From Odontocerum albicorne (taxonomy: Eukaryota > Arthropoda > Insecta > Trichoptera > Odontoceridae): a stretch of 64,000 nt of DNA. The position numbers and the translations under genes were made by a program. The stretch covers positions 17,065,763 to 17,129,762 of the forward strand of contig OX463865.1 in the NCBI GenBank assembly GCA_949825065.1, in the 5' to 3' direction. The notes below the pieces were generated by a model, which had not been told where the DNA came from, searched no databases, and saw only the letters and a list, made by a program, of their open reading frames with translations. This document shows positions 52,409 to 61,779 of the stretch, in pieces (positions within the stretch are counted from its first letter, which is position 1; each line of letters starts with the position of its first letter).

Positions 52409-52966
52409 AAGGGTCTTTCAAATTGAGCGATTTTTTTAATTCAATTTTTTTTTAATTCTTGAATAAAACACACAATTTGCTTTGATTTCAAAAAACTTTT
52501 TATTGGTCATTGAAGTATAATGTATGATATTTAAACACAAAAAATAACGTACGCTAAATATCCGCTTTCTGCAGCTCCACAGATGTCCTCTCTTTTGTCA
52601 AAAATTTCGATAACATTTTGGCATAATTGCGGTTCTAACTCACCAATAAGGCGAATAATTTGGTTTTTCGGCTAAGGAATTGATTGCGAATCATTTTTAT
52701 AGACTTGTTTTTTCACGTAACCCTAGAAAAAATAGTCCAACGGTGTCAGATCACATGATCTTGGTGGCCAATTAACGTCACCGTTTCCGGAGATTACAAT
52801 ACATAAAATAGTTTAACGATTTGAACGCGTTGTTGTTTTGTATACGACTCAATTTTTATAAATGTCATACATTACACTTTTCAAATATTACAAGACCCAG
52901 GCATGTTTGCGACGCCATCTGTGTTTTATCCAAGAAAAAAAAGACGCTCAATTTGAAAGACCCTTT
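52409..52966 (-). mobile_element. Deleted IS630/Tc1-mariner-like DDE element, copy 2
   Basis: 558 bp with inverted ends AAGGGTCTTTCAAATTGAGC (52409) and GCTCAATTTGAAAGACCCTT (ending 52965). The minus strand has the same 3' transposase remnant as 12969-13528 (NWPPRSCDLTPLDYFF-like), here with Arg and Asp intact, and the same short 5' portion (GATGGCGTCGCAAACATGCC, TGTAATGTATGACATTTATA) joined to it. The shared junction shows a family propagated as a deletion derivative. Confidence 0.85.
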
Positions 52967-53007
52967 ATTATAGATAACTTGAATAAACAAATTTAAAAAA
53001 TGTACGT

Positions 53008-53195
53008 GGATATGGGTCTGTTGCCTTTCATTTGTCGTGTTCCCAGTAAACTACCGCTTCATCACTCTTCTTTTTTACATCATCCTTTACTGTCCATTCA
53101 CTATGGAACAAGTTACAAACCAATGTTAGACTCGCTCCGTCCTTGGCATCCTTTAAGAAGCGACTGAAAAAAACTCTTACTTTCTAGTCTTCCGT
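53008..53195. mobile_element. Family Z fragment followed by LINE-N coding relic
   Basis: 53013-53053 has GGGTCTGTTGCCTTTCATTT and CCCAGTAAACTAC (family Z). 53060-53195 has TTTTACATCATCCTTTACTG, CGCTCCGTCCTTGGCATCCT and AAGAAGCGACTGAAAAAAAC (LINE-N, plus). Confidence 0.6.
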
Positions 53196-53199
53196 CAGC

Positions 53200-53890
53200 A
53201 TTTAGCGATGTCATTTTGAGTGTCCTCCATCAGCATTTTGGGATTTCAAAAGTCAGGGCAAGGTGTACCCAGAATGCTCTCGCCACTTCAAACACGACAA
53301 CGTGTCGAATGTTTACGATAGTTTTTGGACCTCTGCACAAACAACAAAAATGATGTTTTGAGCCGAATTGTTAAAATATGAATCTTGAATTCATCATTAT
53401 GAGCCTAAGTTGAAGAAGGCACACAGCCCCCTGAGGAGTTCAAAGTATCGCAATCGGCTGGAAAAATCATGGCTACAATGTTTTGGGATGCGGGAGGCAT
53501 ACTGCTGATAGATTACAAAGATAAGGGCATCACAATAACTGGAAAGTACTATTTTAGTCTGCTGATGTAGTTGAAAGAAGCTGTGAAGGAGAAAAGAAGA
53601 GGAAAATGGACAAAGGGGTGCTTCTTTTGCATGACAATGCACCCGTGCATCAAAACAATTCTGTATTGACTGCTCATCACAACTGTGGCTTCCAAACATT
53701 AAATCTCCCTCCCTACAGCCTAGACTGGGCTCCGTTTGACTATTATGTGTTTCCAAATAAGAAAAAAGAACTTAGAGGGAAGAAATGTATGAACTCAGTG
53801 CACACTGTTCTACAGCATTTATTCAAATTCTTTCAGTATTTTTCCATGGCCACGTTTCACTTTCATACATCTAAATTGACATTAGACTTC
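53200..53890 (+). pseudogene. Mariner-3 transposase, decayed
   Basis: A different mariner with the catalytic half recognisable: ESxIHHYEPKLKKAHSPL-like at 53380-53420, then SAGKIMATMFWDAGGILLI, KGVLLLHDNAPVHQNNSVLT and LPPYSLDWAPFDYYVFPNKK. The last two catalytic acids keep the D,D34D spacing. The first position is damaged: a Tyr codon (TAT, 53377-53379) stands where Asp is expected and the following Trp codon is TGA. Stops and shifts break the rest, and no inverted repeats were found. Dead. Confidence 0.8.
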
Positions 53891-54634
53891 TGTTGTGGAC
53901 TGTCAACTTAGTAGATTTTGATACGAGTCCGAATCCAAAATATATGTTTAAGTGGTCAATTGACTTTGTTTATTTTCGCTACATTCCGTTCAATATCGTT
54001 CAGTCTGATTAACACTTAGACTTAGCCTATAAAAACATCTTTCTGGTTGGTTGGAAGAGATTGCCACATGGCAATTAACTCGACATATTTAAAAAAATAT
54101 CAATCACTGCTCTTCCATCATCATATAAAATAAGTTAATGTCTTCCAATTCCAGTATGTGTAAGTAAATTAGATATTAATCAAGTGTTACATATTTTAAC
54201 GGTTTCCCAATGTATGTGTATAACTCATTTCCAACCCATGTTTTATTTACCCGACTCTTTTTTTTGCACACTTTGCAAAAAACACTACCCAACTCCTTCT
54301 AGCGAATATTTGAGGCATAATGACTCGCGAATTCCGTCAGGCCTACATATGGTACCTCACGACAGGATCTGAAGATCGAGGGTGAAGGAAAGACAGGAGT
54401 CAAGAAATGTCGTTAACTTTATCAGCGACATACTTTGGCAGGGTCTCTCCCTCGAAGGAATCTGATACAGGAAATGTAAGGAGGTTCCGGGAGTATGTAA
54501 CACGATTCCTCATCCCTCATTTTTAAGGCTGTATACAGTGTAACTGTTACTTAATGCGAAAATTTTAAGAAAGTAAATATTTGCAGAGGAAACTGTCATG
54601 AATTGAATTCTGTATCAAAATATTTATTCAAATT
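53891..54634. other. No gene seen; SINE-A tail relic at 54010-54085
   Basis: GCCTATAAAAACATCTTTCT, GGTTGGTTGGAAGAGATTGC and ACATGGCAATTAACTCG is a plus-strand SINE-A tail. The remainder is unassigned. Confidence 0.45.
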
Positions 54635-54745
54635 GACGACCTTCGTGATCTTGCGGTAAGACGCTCATCTTCCGGATTGCCACGTGAAAGACATTGCCAC
54701 GTGGCAATAATCCCGCCAGGTTGTACTGTATACTAAAAAAGTTCA
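54635..54745 (+). mobile_element. SINE-A copy, internally deleted
   Basis: Head GACGACCTTCGTGATCTTGC with box-A-like GTAAGACGC is joined almost directly to the tail (GACATTGCCACGTGGCAATA, ATCCCGCCAGGTTGTACTGT). Box B and body are missing. Confidence 0.6.
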
Positions 54746-54889
54746 AGATATCAAATGCAGTAACTTTACAAAGTAAAAGGTATGAAAATTCTCAATTAGG
54801 AAAATGAAAATTGAAGGCTTTAATAGTTGTATATATCATACAAGTTAAAAAATCTATCCAAGGATGTGCAAAAATGCCTATTTATATTC

Positions 54890-54945
54890 TATTCCATCAC
54901 GCCTTGTATCTTACAAGGTAGGCAGAGAAAATGAATTGCGATACA
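54890..54945 (-). mobile_element. LINE-Y extreme 3' end
   Basis: TCCATCACGCCTTGTATCTT and ACAAGGTAGGCAGAGAAAAT match the Y 3' terminus (compare 29170-29205). Confidence 0.45.
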
Positions 54946-54984
54946 CGTAAATTCTGTGACGAATTATTGTTCAAAGCATTTCAT

Positions 54985-55255
54985 CTGGTTGAGGGGTGAG
55001 GGGTGAGGGAGGCATGGGACTCCTTGACTCCTGTCTTTCCTTCAGCTCCCAACCGTTGAAGCGTGTATATCGGTACAAGTTCGAACAGCATTTAGTCTTG
55101 TTTGTGCTCCTCTGAAGATGAGGTGAAAGCCTTGAAACCGGTAGGGTTGTACCGTCACAAAAAAGTGGAATAAACAGTTTTTGATAAAAATAAATTACAA
55201 TGTCTTTAAACCTCCACAACGTTAATGCCTTAACTATAAACAACATTATTTTCCT
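54985..55255 (+). mobile_element. PLE-1 terminus, sense, with rearranged endonuclease end
   Basis: GAGGGGTGAGGGAGGCATGG is the antisense end of the endonuclease frame, then AACCGTTGAAGCGTGTATAT, TTTAGTCTTGTTTGTGCTCC, the hammerhead-like CTGAAGATGAGGTGAAAGCC and TTGAAACCGGTAGGGTTGTA, CCGTCACAAAAAAGTGGAAT, CAGTTTTTGATAAAAATAAA and ACAATGTCTTTAAACCTCCA. The coding end is inverted relative to the terminus, so this copy is rearranged. Confidence 0.75.
55093..55155 (+). ncRNA. Hammerhead-ribozyme-like motif, best-preserved sense copy
   Basis: CTGAAGA (CTGANGA consensus), GAGG-TGAAAG-CCTT stem II, GAAAC, CGGT-AGGGTTGT-ACCG stem III and the GTC cleavage triplet. As at 10800, stem III has a bulged C and stem I is not paired next to the core. 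Confidence 0.55.
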
Positions 55256-55444
55256 TAGTCGGTCCGTGTATCTCATTTTGATTTTATCGACTATCGTTGG
55301 AGATCCTTGATCTTCGATCCTCATAAAGTGATTGTCTTTGTTCAGCGTTTATAGTTTGTCGTCGTAGCTAGTGTTGTTCTATTTTTCATCGCCTTACAGA
55401 AACACGCTATTCTTTTGTCAATTTGGTTCTTTCAGGAATTATTG
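55256..55444. other. Sequence between two facing PLE-1 termini; no gene seen
   Basis: Contains TCGACTATCGTTGGAGATCC and GATCCTTGATCTTCGATCCT. Not found elsewhere in the window. It may be internal PLE-1 sequence or host DNA. Confidence 0.35.
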
Positions 55445-55610
55445 AACATATTATTTATAGTTAAGGCATTAACTTGTTGTGGAGGTTTAAAGATATTGTA
55501 ATTTGTTTTCTCAAACACTGTTTATTCCACTTTTTTGTAACGGTATAACCCTACCGGTTTCAAGGCTTTCACCTCATCTTCAAGGGAGCACAAACAAGAC
55601 TTGTTATATA
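55445..55610 (-). mobile_element. PLE-1 terminus, antisense
   Basis: TTAAGGCATTAACTTGTTGT, GGAGGTTTAAAGATATTGTA, CTCAAACACTGTTTATTCCA, CCCTACCGGTTTCAAGGCTT and TCACCTCATCTTCAAGGGAG. It faces the sense copy at 54985-55255. Confidence 0.75.
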
Positions 55611-56059
55611 AACAATGTTTGTTAAAAATAATTACAAAAAAAATTGGACAGTTTTTTGAACCGAACACCAAATGTTACAAACTTTATGCATTTATTAAGT
55701 AAAGAAAAATTAAGTTTTTTTGACTTTCAAACATAATCAAACGTGTGCAATGTTTCACTTAATAATTACCTCATTTTCCAATGCGCACGTACTTAGAAAT
55801 GTGTGAATTCTATCAAATATATATGTGTAAATAAGTGCTGAAAAAAAATAAAGTAGCGATAGAAAACAGAGGCAACGAGGCACTACAACATATACTGTAT
55901 CAAGTCCAAATCACGTGTTTTTGCGTGATCGATATATTTTCCTAAAAAGGACATTACTGACATCTAGTTAATATTTTGGTAAACCATTCAACTTTTGAAA
56001 GATAGTTTTTTTTTTATTTCTGGTTCCTTATTTCTAGCATGGATATTAATACCCTAGAC
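55611..56059. other. No gene seen
   Basis: AT-rich, bordering the hAT terminus at 56060. Confidence 0.35.
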
Positions 56060-56810
56060 CAGGGGTCGGCAAACCACGGCTCGCGAACCACATGCGGCTC
56101 TTTTCATAGACATTTTCGACTCTTCAATTCCAGCTTCACCAATGCAAGGAACTGTGGAGCAACAAATTCACAAATCTGACCAGACGCTTGGAAGAGCTCG
56201 AAAGAGAGTATTCCAATTTGATCAGCATAAGGAGACAGCTGAGAAACAAATGTCTAAAGTAGAAACAATTATATTTGATACGTCGAATAGTTGGCCTGGA
56301 ATATATGACACAATAAAAAAACTAGCATTTGCCATACTCACAATCTTTGAATCTACCTATTTATGCGAACAAACATTCTCTTCCATGAATCAAATAAAAA
56401 ATAAGTAAAGAAATGCATACATTAACCGACGACAATTTACAATCATGCCTAAATATGAAAACAAGTAGTCACTTGCCAGACATAGCAAAGCGATGCGAGG
56501 TCACCGTTCTAACTAGTAGACTTTACAATCATGCATAAAAATGAAAATAAGTAGTGACTTGCCAGACATAGCAAAGCGATGCGAGGTCACCGTTCTAACT
56601 AGTAAACTTTACAATCATGCCTAAATATGAAAACAAGTAGTGACTTGCCAGACATAGCAAAGCAATGCGAGGTCACCGTTTTAACTAGTAGACTTTACAA
56701 TCATGCCTAAATATGAAAATAAGTAGTGACTTGCCAGACATAGCAAAGCGATGCGAGGTCACCGTTCTAACTAGTAGACTTTACAAAGCCCAAAAAGTGT
56801 TTTATTAGTG
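56060..56810 (+). mobile_element. hAT transposon H2: left terminus joined to C-terminal coding remnant
   Basis: The terminus CAGGGGTCGGCAAACCACGG (56060) is a classical hAT end. An 88-codon frame (56142-56408) contains IKKLAFAILTIFESTYLCEQ and TFSSMNQIKNK, the hAT dimerisation domain. After a one-base shift it continues RNALTDDNLQSCLNMKTSSH and LPDIAKRCEVTVLTSR, ending LYKAQKVFY past the 86-bp array. BED finger and catalytic core are deleted. No right terminus was found; the 76-bp array begins where it should lie. Confidence 0.85.
56436..56779. repeat. 86-bp array x 4 inside hAT coding sequence
   Basis: TTTACAATCATGCCTAAATA begins at 56436, 56522, 56608 and 56694, and a fifth start is at 56780. 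The unit encodes the LQSCLNMKTSSHLPDIAKRC stretch, but 86 is not a multiple of three, so the expansion destroys the frame. Units differ by one to four bases. Confidence 0.95.
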
Positions 56811-56827
56811 TTTAGATATGGTATTTG

Positions 56828-57890
56828 GGTTATCTTGTTTAATAAGTAGTGCACTGAGCTACTGAAGCTTATAACTCCCATATATAATATTATATTCTAT
56901 TTAGGTTATCTTGTTTAATAAGTAGTGCACTGAGCTACTGAAGCTTATAACTCCCATATATAATATTATATTCTATTTGGGTTATCTTGTTTAATAAGTA
57001 GTGCACTGAGCTACTGAAGCTTATAACTCCCATATATAATATTATATTCTATTTAGGTTATCTTGTTTAATAAGTAGTGCACTGAGCTACTGAAGCTTAT
57101 AACTCCCATATATAATATTATATTCTATTTAGGTTATCTTGTTTAATAAGTAGTGCACTGAGCTACTGAAGCTTATAACTCCCATATATAATATTATATT
57201 CTATTTAGGTTATCTTGTTTAATAAGTAGTGCACTGAGCTACTGAAGCTTATAACTCCCATATATAATATTATATTCTATTTAGGTTATCTTGTTTAATA
57301 AGTAGTGCACTGAGCTACTGAAGCTTATAACTCCCATATATAATATTATATTCTATTTAGGTTATCTTGTTTAATAAGTAGTGCACTGAGCTACTGAAGC
57401 TTATAACTCCCATATATAATATTATATTCTATTTAGGTTATCTTGTTTAATAAGTAGTGCACTGAGCTACTGAAGCTTATAACTCCCATATATAATATTA
57501 TATTCTATTTGGGTTATCTTGTTTAATAAGTAGTGCACTGAGCTACTGAAGCTTATAACTCCCATATATAATATTATATTCTATTTAGGTTATCTTGTTT
57601 AATAAGTAGTGCACTGAGCTACTGAAGCTTATAACTCCCATATATAATATTATATTCTATTTAGGTTATCTTGTTTAATAAGTAGTGCACTGAGCTACTG
57701 AAGCTTATAACTCCCATATATAATATTATATTCTATTTAGGTTATCTTGTTTAATAAGTAGTGCACTGAGCTACTGAAGCTTATAACTCCCATATATAAT
57801 ATTATATTCTATTTAGGTTATCTTGTTTAAATAAGTAGTGCACTGAGCTACTGAAGCTTATAACTCCCATATATAATATTATATTCTACT
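56828..57890. repeat. 76-bp array x 14, almost uniform
   Basis: GGTTATCTTGTTTAATAAGT starts every 76 bp from 56828 to 57816. The only differences noticed are TTTGGG/TTTAGG in two units and one extra A in the last unit (TTTAAATAAGT). Each unit holds GTAGTGCACTGAGCTACTGA and CATATATAATATTATATTCT. No coding sense. Confidence 0.97.
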
Positions 57891-58098
57891 CTTCTAAGTA
57901 GCCTACGACTTGTATTGTAAATTTAAGTTTTAAATAAAAATCATGATTTTATCTCGTTTTTTTTTCGTCACTAATATTTATATACGAGTACAATAGCTAC
58001 AGTGAAAATTAATGTTGCAGCTCTATGAACATTGTAAGATTCAGTTTACTTAATATTTGGTTCTCCAGTAGGAAAGCAGCAAATAGCAAACATAAACA
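57891..58098. other. No gene seen
   Basis: AT-rich junction between the 76-bp array and the 361-bp duplication. Confidence 0.35.
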
Positions 58099-58820
58099 CT
58101 TTGTAAAAAAACTATGTGGTATATTTATATCTTATGATAACAAATAAAGTGTAGGATACTGTATTATCGACTAGAAACGTTTTAGGCGCCATCTATCTAA
58201 ACAAATACAACATAATGTTGCATTTAGTAAAAATAATACACTCACAAACAAGAATATTTTTTTAAAACTTTAAAATTAATTCAAATGTGAAGAGATTGGA
58301 TATGAAATTATTTTTAATAATTACTTTGTTATTATTACTACTGCTTTTTGTATGTACATGTTAGTTTAAGGTTTTTTTTTTTAAATTTTGTCACTTATTT
58401 TAAGTATCGTAATTTGTTTTATCAAACGCTGTTTATTACACTTTGTAAAAAAACTATAACTTTGTAAAAAAACTATGTGGTATATTTATATCTTATGATA
58501 ACAAATAAAGTGTAGGATACTGTATTATCGACTAGAAACGTTTTAGGCGCCATCTATCTAAACAAATACAACATAATGCTGCATTTAGTAAAAATAATAC
58601 ACTTACAAACAAGAATATTTTTTTAAAACTTTAAAATTAATTCAGATGTGAAGAGATTGGATATAAAATTATTTTTAATAATTACTTTGTTATTATTACT
58701 ACTGCTTTTTGTATGTACATGTTAGTTTAAGGTTTTTTTTTTTTAATTTTGTCACTTATTTTAAGTATCGTAATTTGTTTTATCAAACGCTGTTTATTAC
58801 ACTTTATATACAAGACCGTG
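58099..58820. repeat. 361-bp tandem duplication
   Basis: CTTTGTAAAAAAACTATGTG occurs at about 58099 and 58460. The following 340 bases (GGATACTGTATTATCGACTA, TTTTAGGCGCCATCTATCTA, AAACAAGAATATTTTTTTAA) repeat with a handful of differences. The unit ends in a PLE-1 antisense terminus (TTTTATCAAACGCTGTTTAT), which is duplicated with it. Confidence 0.95.
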
Positions 58821-58945
58821 TCTTGTTTGTGCTCCCTTGAAACCGGTATAGTTATACAGTTACATAAAGTGGAATAAACAGTGTTTGATAAAACAAATTA
58901 CACTGTCTTTAAACCTCCACAGTGTTAATGCCTTGACTATAAATA
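58772..58945. mobile_element. PLE-1 inverted-terminus element, short
   Basis: Left arm antisense (TTTTATCAAACGCTGTTTAT, TACACTTTATATAC). Right arm sense (TGTTTGTGCTCCCTTGAAAC, CGGTATAGTTATACAGTTAC, GGAATAAACAGTGTTTGATA, CACTGTCTTTAAACCTCCAC). The CTGATGA half of the core is deleted. Confidence 0.75.
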
Positions 58946-59055
58946 ATATATTTAACATAAAATATAATTTTTAGTAGTGATATTATCTTGTATTTTATAC
59001 ATTTGTTTGTAAAATACACTTGTGTCGTAAATTAATTAAATAAATAAATAGATCT

Positions 59056-59448
59056 ATTGTAGATCGTTCAGCCAGAAGAATCATTTTGCAATAGTGTGAG
59101 TAACAAAGTACATTTTAAGCTTTCGAATTTTTTTTAATTATACATAACATTAGACAAAAATCGCACTAATATGTTAGATTGCAGCACCCTTCCGACCGAT
59201 CCCTAATTATTATCAATCATTACCAAATTTTAAAACAATCTCCTTTGCTTGGCCCGAAAGCGGTTTTCCCTTTCCTAATTTCGACAGGGTAGTGTTTTTC
59301 TAATCACCGAGTATTTTAACAACAATACAAACGTGCGCTCTACGCGAACCAATCGTGTGGCATTCTAAAACCAATACCACTACATAAGTTGAGAGTTTTA
59401 CTCACACTATTGCAAAATGACTCTTCTGGCTAAATGATCTATAATTAC
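59056..59448. mobile_element. MITE-like element with about 50-bp inverted ends
   Basis: GATCGTTCAGCCAGAAGAAT, CATTTTGCAATAGTGTGAGT on the left is matched in reverse complement by ACTCACACTATTGCAAAATG and ACTCTTCTGGCTAAATGATC on the right, about 85-90% identical over 50 bp. The interior (about 290 bp) is noncoding. Superfamily unknown and no clear target duplication. Confidence 0.75.
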
Positions 59449-60190
59449 TAGCTCTTCATACAATAAGATTTCCTTGAAAAACAAGCCGGACAGTAGAAAC
59501 ATGTGTCTTGGTTTCGATCGAGTTTTAAAGTGTTAAATTTTTTTTTTATTTCTTAATTTTTTACAACGTACAACAGTTTATCTCAATCAATTAAAAATGA
59601 ATTGCAGACTCAATATTCAAAATCGTGATTAAAAACCACTCAACACCCCATCACATTGGGGTCCAGACTCCCTTTAAATTTGGGTGTGTAACCTAAAAGG
59701 AAGGTATCCACAAGTTGAGGGGAGATATCCAGCTAAAACGCAATCTAGGGGAGGGTTAGGCTAACGCAATATCAAAATTGCTGACTACAACGGCACCAGG
59801 GCCGTAGTTTTAAAATACAAAATATATGCGTTGCACGCGGATGGACAATTTTACGGGCTATCGAAGCCTGTGCCCTAAATTTATATTTATTAATATAAAC
59901 ATCAGTTATCAAGAACCGTTTCTTTTTTCAAGTATTTTTATTTTATAAAGCAATCTATAACATAACATATGTTATTATATACATTTGCTAAATACTATGC
60001 ATGTACACAAATTTACTACTTAAGAACTAAAAAAAATATCTAATTTCAATAATATAAGCTAATTTAATTTTAAATTCCTAAATCTAATTTTTTATTGAAA
60101 AAAAATCTTAATGTTTAACATTTTTAGAAATAGTAAACACCTATATATTAACTTATAACTAGATAACAATTCTTAAAACTAATTATTTAA
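59449..60190. other. No gene seen
   Basis: 59630-59870 is GC-richer (CACCCCATCACATTGGGGTC forms a small hairpin; GGGGAGGGTTAGGCTAACGC). ATCGAAGCCTGTGCCC at 59858 resembles TTCGAAAGCCTGTGCA at 60709, and TTTTTCAAGTATTTTTATTT recurs loosely at 60812, hinting at an unresolved repeat family. Confidence 0.4.
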
Positions 60191-60402
60191 CATGTATTGT
60201 ATTACACTTTCGTTGTATACAGTTCAACCTGGCGGGTTTTTTGTAATGTGGTAATATGTTCCAACCAACCAGAAAGATGTTAAAGAGGCCTTAAATGAAA
60301 ACCAGACTGAAATCATTTAACGAATCTGGGTTGCAACGGGAATCGAACCCGTAACCTTTAAGTTCAGAGACAAGCATCTAACCAACTAGGCCACGGAGTT
60401 TA
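60191..60402 (-). mobile_element. SINE-A copy, long variant
   Basis: Antisense: tail TATTACACTTTCGTTGTATA, CAACCTGGCGGGTTTTTTGT, CCAACCAACCAGAAAGATGT, body GGCCTTAAATGAAAACCAGA, box B complement GGGAATCGAACCCG, box A complement CTAACCAACTAGGCCACGGA. Complete, good Pol III boxes. Confidence 0.85.
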
Positions 60403-61205
60403 CAATAGTTCGTAATATTCTCATCTCGGTTGTTCGAAGAAGGCTACTGTTTCTGGTTTCAACATTGTAGGTCCTTCATAAAAAAAAACATTTTGAATAA
60501 TCTTAATATTTTATTTCATAGTAATAATAAACCGCTATAAACTAATTTATAACTAGATAACAATTCTTACAAATAATTATTTTAATACTGAATATTTAAC
60601 ACGTGCATGTCTACTCGTTAAGACTACTTGTATTTCATCACATTCACTCACACACCTTGGTCATCCTTGCTAGTACTGTAGATAGACTAGTCAGGCAACA
60701 GATTATGCTTCGAAAGCCTGTGCATATAACTGAAAGGTTGGACGAACTTTCTCCCGGTAGCCCCCAGGGCAGCGATTAGACTTTTATTAAAATTGGTGAC
60801 AGTTTCTCCTTTTCAAGATATTTATTTAAAAATTACAGACCCATTCATATTAACACAGTATATTTTTATGCCAAAAATTAAATAATGCCTGTCTTGACAC
60901 CCCCATGAACTTTATTTACAATAAATTCATAATTAAACCCATCTACATGCTAAATACACATGAATTTATTTATTTAACACTTTCATGCAAATACATTTGG
61001 CAGGTTTATTGCTTAAAAACTATTTCTTCCAGCTAACCAACTTGTGTTTCACAATTTTTAATAGTATTTATGACCACGTCTTTAAATAAATACATGAAAA
61101 TTATATTTGAGAAGGAAAATTAAAATAAAAGATAAATTTCAAAGAAAATGGGGATGATAAAATTGTATGGGATTTAAGGGTGAGATATTTTGAGATAAAT
61201 AATGT
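60403..61205. other. No gene seen
   Basis: AT-rich. AACTTATAACTAGATAACAA at 60155 recurs at 60541. 60960-61030 resembles an antisense SINE/LINE-N tail (AACACTTTCATGCAAATACA, GGCAGGTTTATTGC). Confidence 0.4.
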
Positions 61206-61565
61206 TTTTTTTTATATTTTTAAATAAAATAAATAAAAACACTTATTTTATATTCACCACTGTTTTATTTGGGTTCACAACCGGTTTTAAAGACCTCCGT
61301 CTTTTTCGTCAGGTAAAAATTAACTAAATTATGTCTAAAATACATTTATTCTAATTGTAACAAGTACATGAGAGGGGGAGAAAGTCAGTGGTTAATAATT
61401 GTAGGGGAGTAGGTAGGCATCAAAATGATGGATTTTGAACACGAAACATATTTAGCAGAGGATTGTTATTAAAATTAACTTTGTTGTTTATAATGTTGAG
61501 ACTTAATTTAATGTTTTTTTTAATCTCCAGAATTTCTAAGTTATCCAGCTGCAATCCCCCCATGA
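61206..61565 (-). mobile_element. Penelope-like element PLE-2, 3' end with endonuclease C-terminus
   Basis: The minus strand from about 61560 reads GLQLDNLEILEIKKNIKLSL, then NIINNKVNFNNNPLLNMFRV and a stop at about 61420. The 'LD-LE-LEI-K---...SPLL' pattern equals the end of the PLE-1 GIY-YIG frame (LDRLEALEISKAV...ISPLL). Downstream, at 61290-61330, a hammerhead-like motif follows: CTGACGA, AAAGAC-GGAG-GTCTTT (perfect 6-bp stem II), AAAAC (GAAAC expected) and CGGTT. Then AACAGTGGTGAATATAAAAT. Confidence 0.75.
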
Positions 61566-61779
61566 TTGAATTCAAACGAATGTTTTTTTTTCGATTAAGT
61601 AGATGACCAACGCGGTTCGATCGCGGTCGTCTTCGTAACTTACAATATAACGTGCGATGTTGCTAAATCTCATAACGCTCATGCACTTATCAACGCAGTC
61701 GGTACCGGTCTGCCCTCGAAGTGTGTTCTTGTGTGATTCACCTCCTGTTTTTCTCCCGGTGAGCACACAGCTGTAGCTA

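Noticed and set aside
54971..55324. 117-codon minus-strand frame
   Set aside because: It reads through the antisense of a PLE-1 terminus including the hammerhead-like segment. No domain is recognisable.
56828..57890. CRISPR or regulatory array
   Set aside because: Head-to-tail 76-bp units without spacers. A simple satellite.
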